Positions 63,622 to 64,000 of a DNA stretch of 64,000 bases are shown in pieces. Origin of the DNA: MH13 sp042140245 (GTDB lineage Bacteria > Pseudomonadota > Alphaproteobacteria > Rhizobiales > MH13); NCBI RefSeq assembly GCF_042140245.1, contig NZ_CP159483.1, positions 3,658,001 through 3,722,000 on the forward strand. Reading direction: 5' to 3'. Position numbers and translations under genes: made by a program. Position 1 is the stretch's first letter, and each line of letters starts with the position of its first letter. The notes below the pieces were generated by a model. It searched no databases, was not told the origin of the DNA, and saw only the letters and a program-made list of their open reading frames with translations.

Positions 63622-64000
63622 CTACCCGTCGCGACGAGCGTCGAGCAGCTCTCTGATCTCGGCCAGTTCCTCGGTCAAATCAATGGCGCTCTTTTGCGTG
63701 ACGTGGTCAGCGAGCCAAGCCAAGTCAGGGCCGAGGGCGGCCACAGCGTCCTTACGCGCTGCAAGGCCAGTCTCGGTGATGCCAACAAACTTGCCGCGCC
63801 CATCCTTTGGGTTCGGCGTCACCTCAACGAAGCCTTTGCCTTCAAGACGCCCAATCGTGCTTGTCATCGTGCCCTTGGAGACCTGAAAGGCGTTGGCAAG
63901 TTTCAGCGGTGGCTGAGGTTCGTCGCGCTTTGAAAGATGGTTGAGCAGTGAGAACTGCGCCACGGTCAGATCGTGCGGCATCACCCGCTCAAACATGGTC
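63622..64000 (-). CDS. MarR family transcriptional regulator (N-terminus outside window)
   Basis: At least 125 residues are visible, ending at the stop at 63622. Winged helix sequence MPHDLTVAQFSLLNHLSKR and NAFQVSKGTMTSTIGRLEGKGFVEVTPNPKDGRGKFVGIT is typical of MarR, with the DGR wing. A methionine at 63996 lies too close to the helix-turn-helix; MarR proteins normally have 20-30 more residues before it, so the gene continues past the window edge. Target unknown. Confidence 0.85.
   Translation of the reverse strand, partial: TMFERVMPHDLTVAQFSLLNHLSKRDEPQPPLKLANAFQVSKGTMTSTIGRLEGKGFVEVTPNPKDGRGKFVGITETGLAARKDAVAALGPDLAWLADHVTQKSAIDLTEELAEIRELLDARRDG

Overview
The window looks like an accessory catabolic region of an alphaproteobacterium, probably of the order Hyphomicrobiales or a relative. 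This placement rests on gene style only: sugar-acid and amine pathways encoded with ABC and TRAP transporters, long runs of genes joined by 4-base ATGA overlaps, and a Kef-type antiporter and methylmalonyl-CoA mutase at one end. No rRNA or marker gene is present to confirm it. I saw no tRNA, rRNA, CRISPR array, transposase, integrase or phage gene. Coding density is very high and no gene-free stretch exceeds about 210 bases.

Region 1 (1-14.4 kb) is a deoxy-sugar or sugar-acid module. A 12-gene leftward operon (13508 down to 2020) encodes an enolase-superfamily dehydratase, an acetoacetate-decarboxylase-family protein, a 2-hydroxyacid dehydrogenase, a complete rhamnose-type ABC importer, a FadR-type GntR regulator, a Gfo/Idh/MocA dehydrogenase, a TIM-barrel isomerase, a rhamnose-mutarotase-family protein and a fumarylacetoacetase-family hydrolase. 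A convergent IlvD/Edd sugar-acid dehydratase and a divergent SDR flank it. The set fits a non-phosphorylative L-rhamnose or L-fucose type route ending in pyruvate plus lactate. A perfect 6+5+6 palindrome between the divergent genes is the likely GntR operator.

Region 2 (14.4-33 kb) is the most unusual part. A polar amino acid ABC importer, a decayed aldo/keto reductase-RidA gene, an ATP-NAD-kinase-like protein, a divergent GcvPA/GcvPB pair without gcvT or gcvH, a DadA-like flavoprotein, a DapA-family lyase, two SDRs, an old-yellow-enzyme homologue, a TIM-barrel isomerase, a hydroxyacyl-CoA-dehydrogenase-family protein, an opine-oxidase-like flavoprotein pair and an IclR regulator are arranged in many short divergent units. 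Six intergenic regions carry the same tandem operator: two 15-base imperfect palindromes 19 bases apart, consensus GTGCGYTATDTGAAC. Together they look like one IclR regulon for an unidentified amino acid, opine or secondary amine. The same operator also precedes the rightward operon of region 3.

Region 3 (33-42.6 kb) is a rightward operon: CUT1 ABC importer with a Tat-type binding protein, a second DapA-family protein, two SDRs (one lacking the YxxxK catalytic pair), a class III aminotransferase and a semialdehyde-type aldehyde dehydrogenase.

Region 4 (42.6-56.9 kb) has two divergent arms around a HutC-type GntR gene. Leftward: gntR, LeuC/LeuD-like hydro-lyase, TRAP transporter. Rightward: a tautomerase-SnoaL fusion, HyuB/HyuA-like hydantoinase/oxoprolinase subunits, an isochorismatase-fold protein without the usual Cys, a KRCGH-type C-C lyase, a fumarate-reductase-like flavoprotein and a glutaryl-CoA-dehydrogenase-like enzyme. 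This resembles a route for a branched or cyclic dicarboxylic acid.

Region 5 (56.9-64 kb) holds a Kef-type K+/H+ antiporter, an alpha/beta hydrolase, both subunits of methylmalonyl-CoA mutase, an intergenic palindromic repeat and a MarR regulator cut by the window edge.
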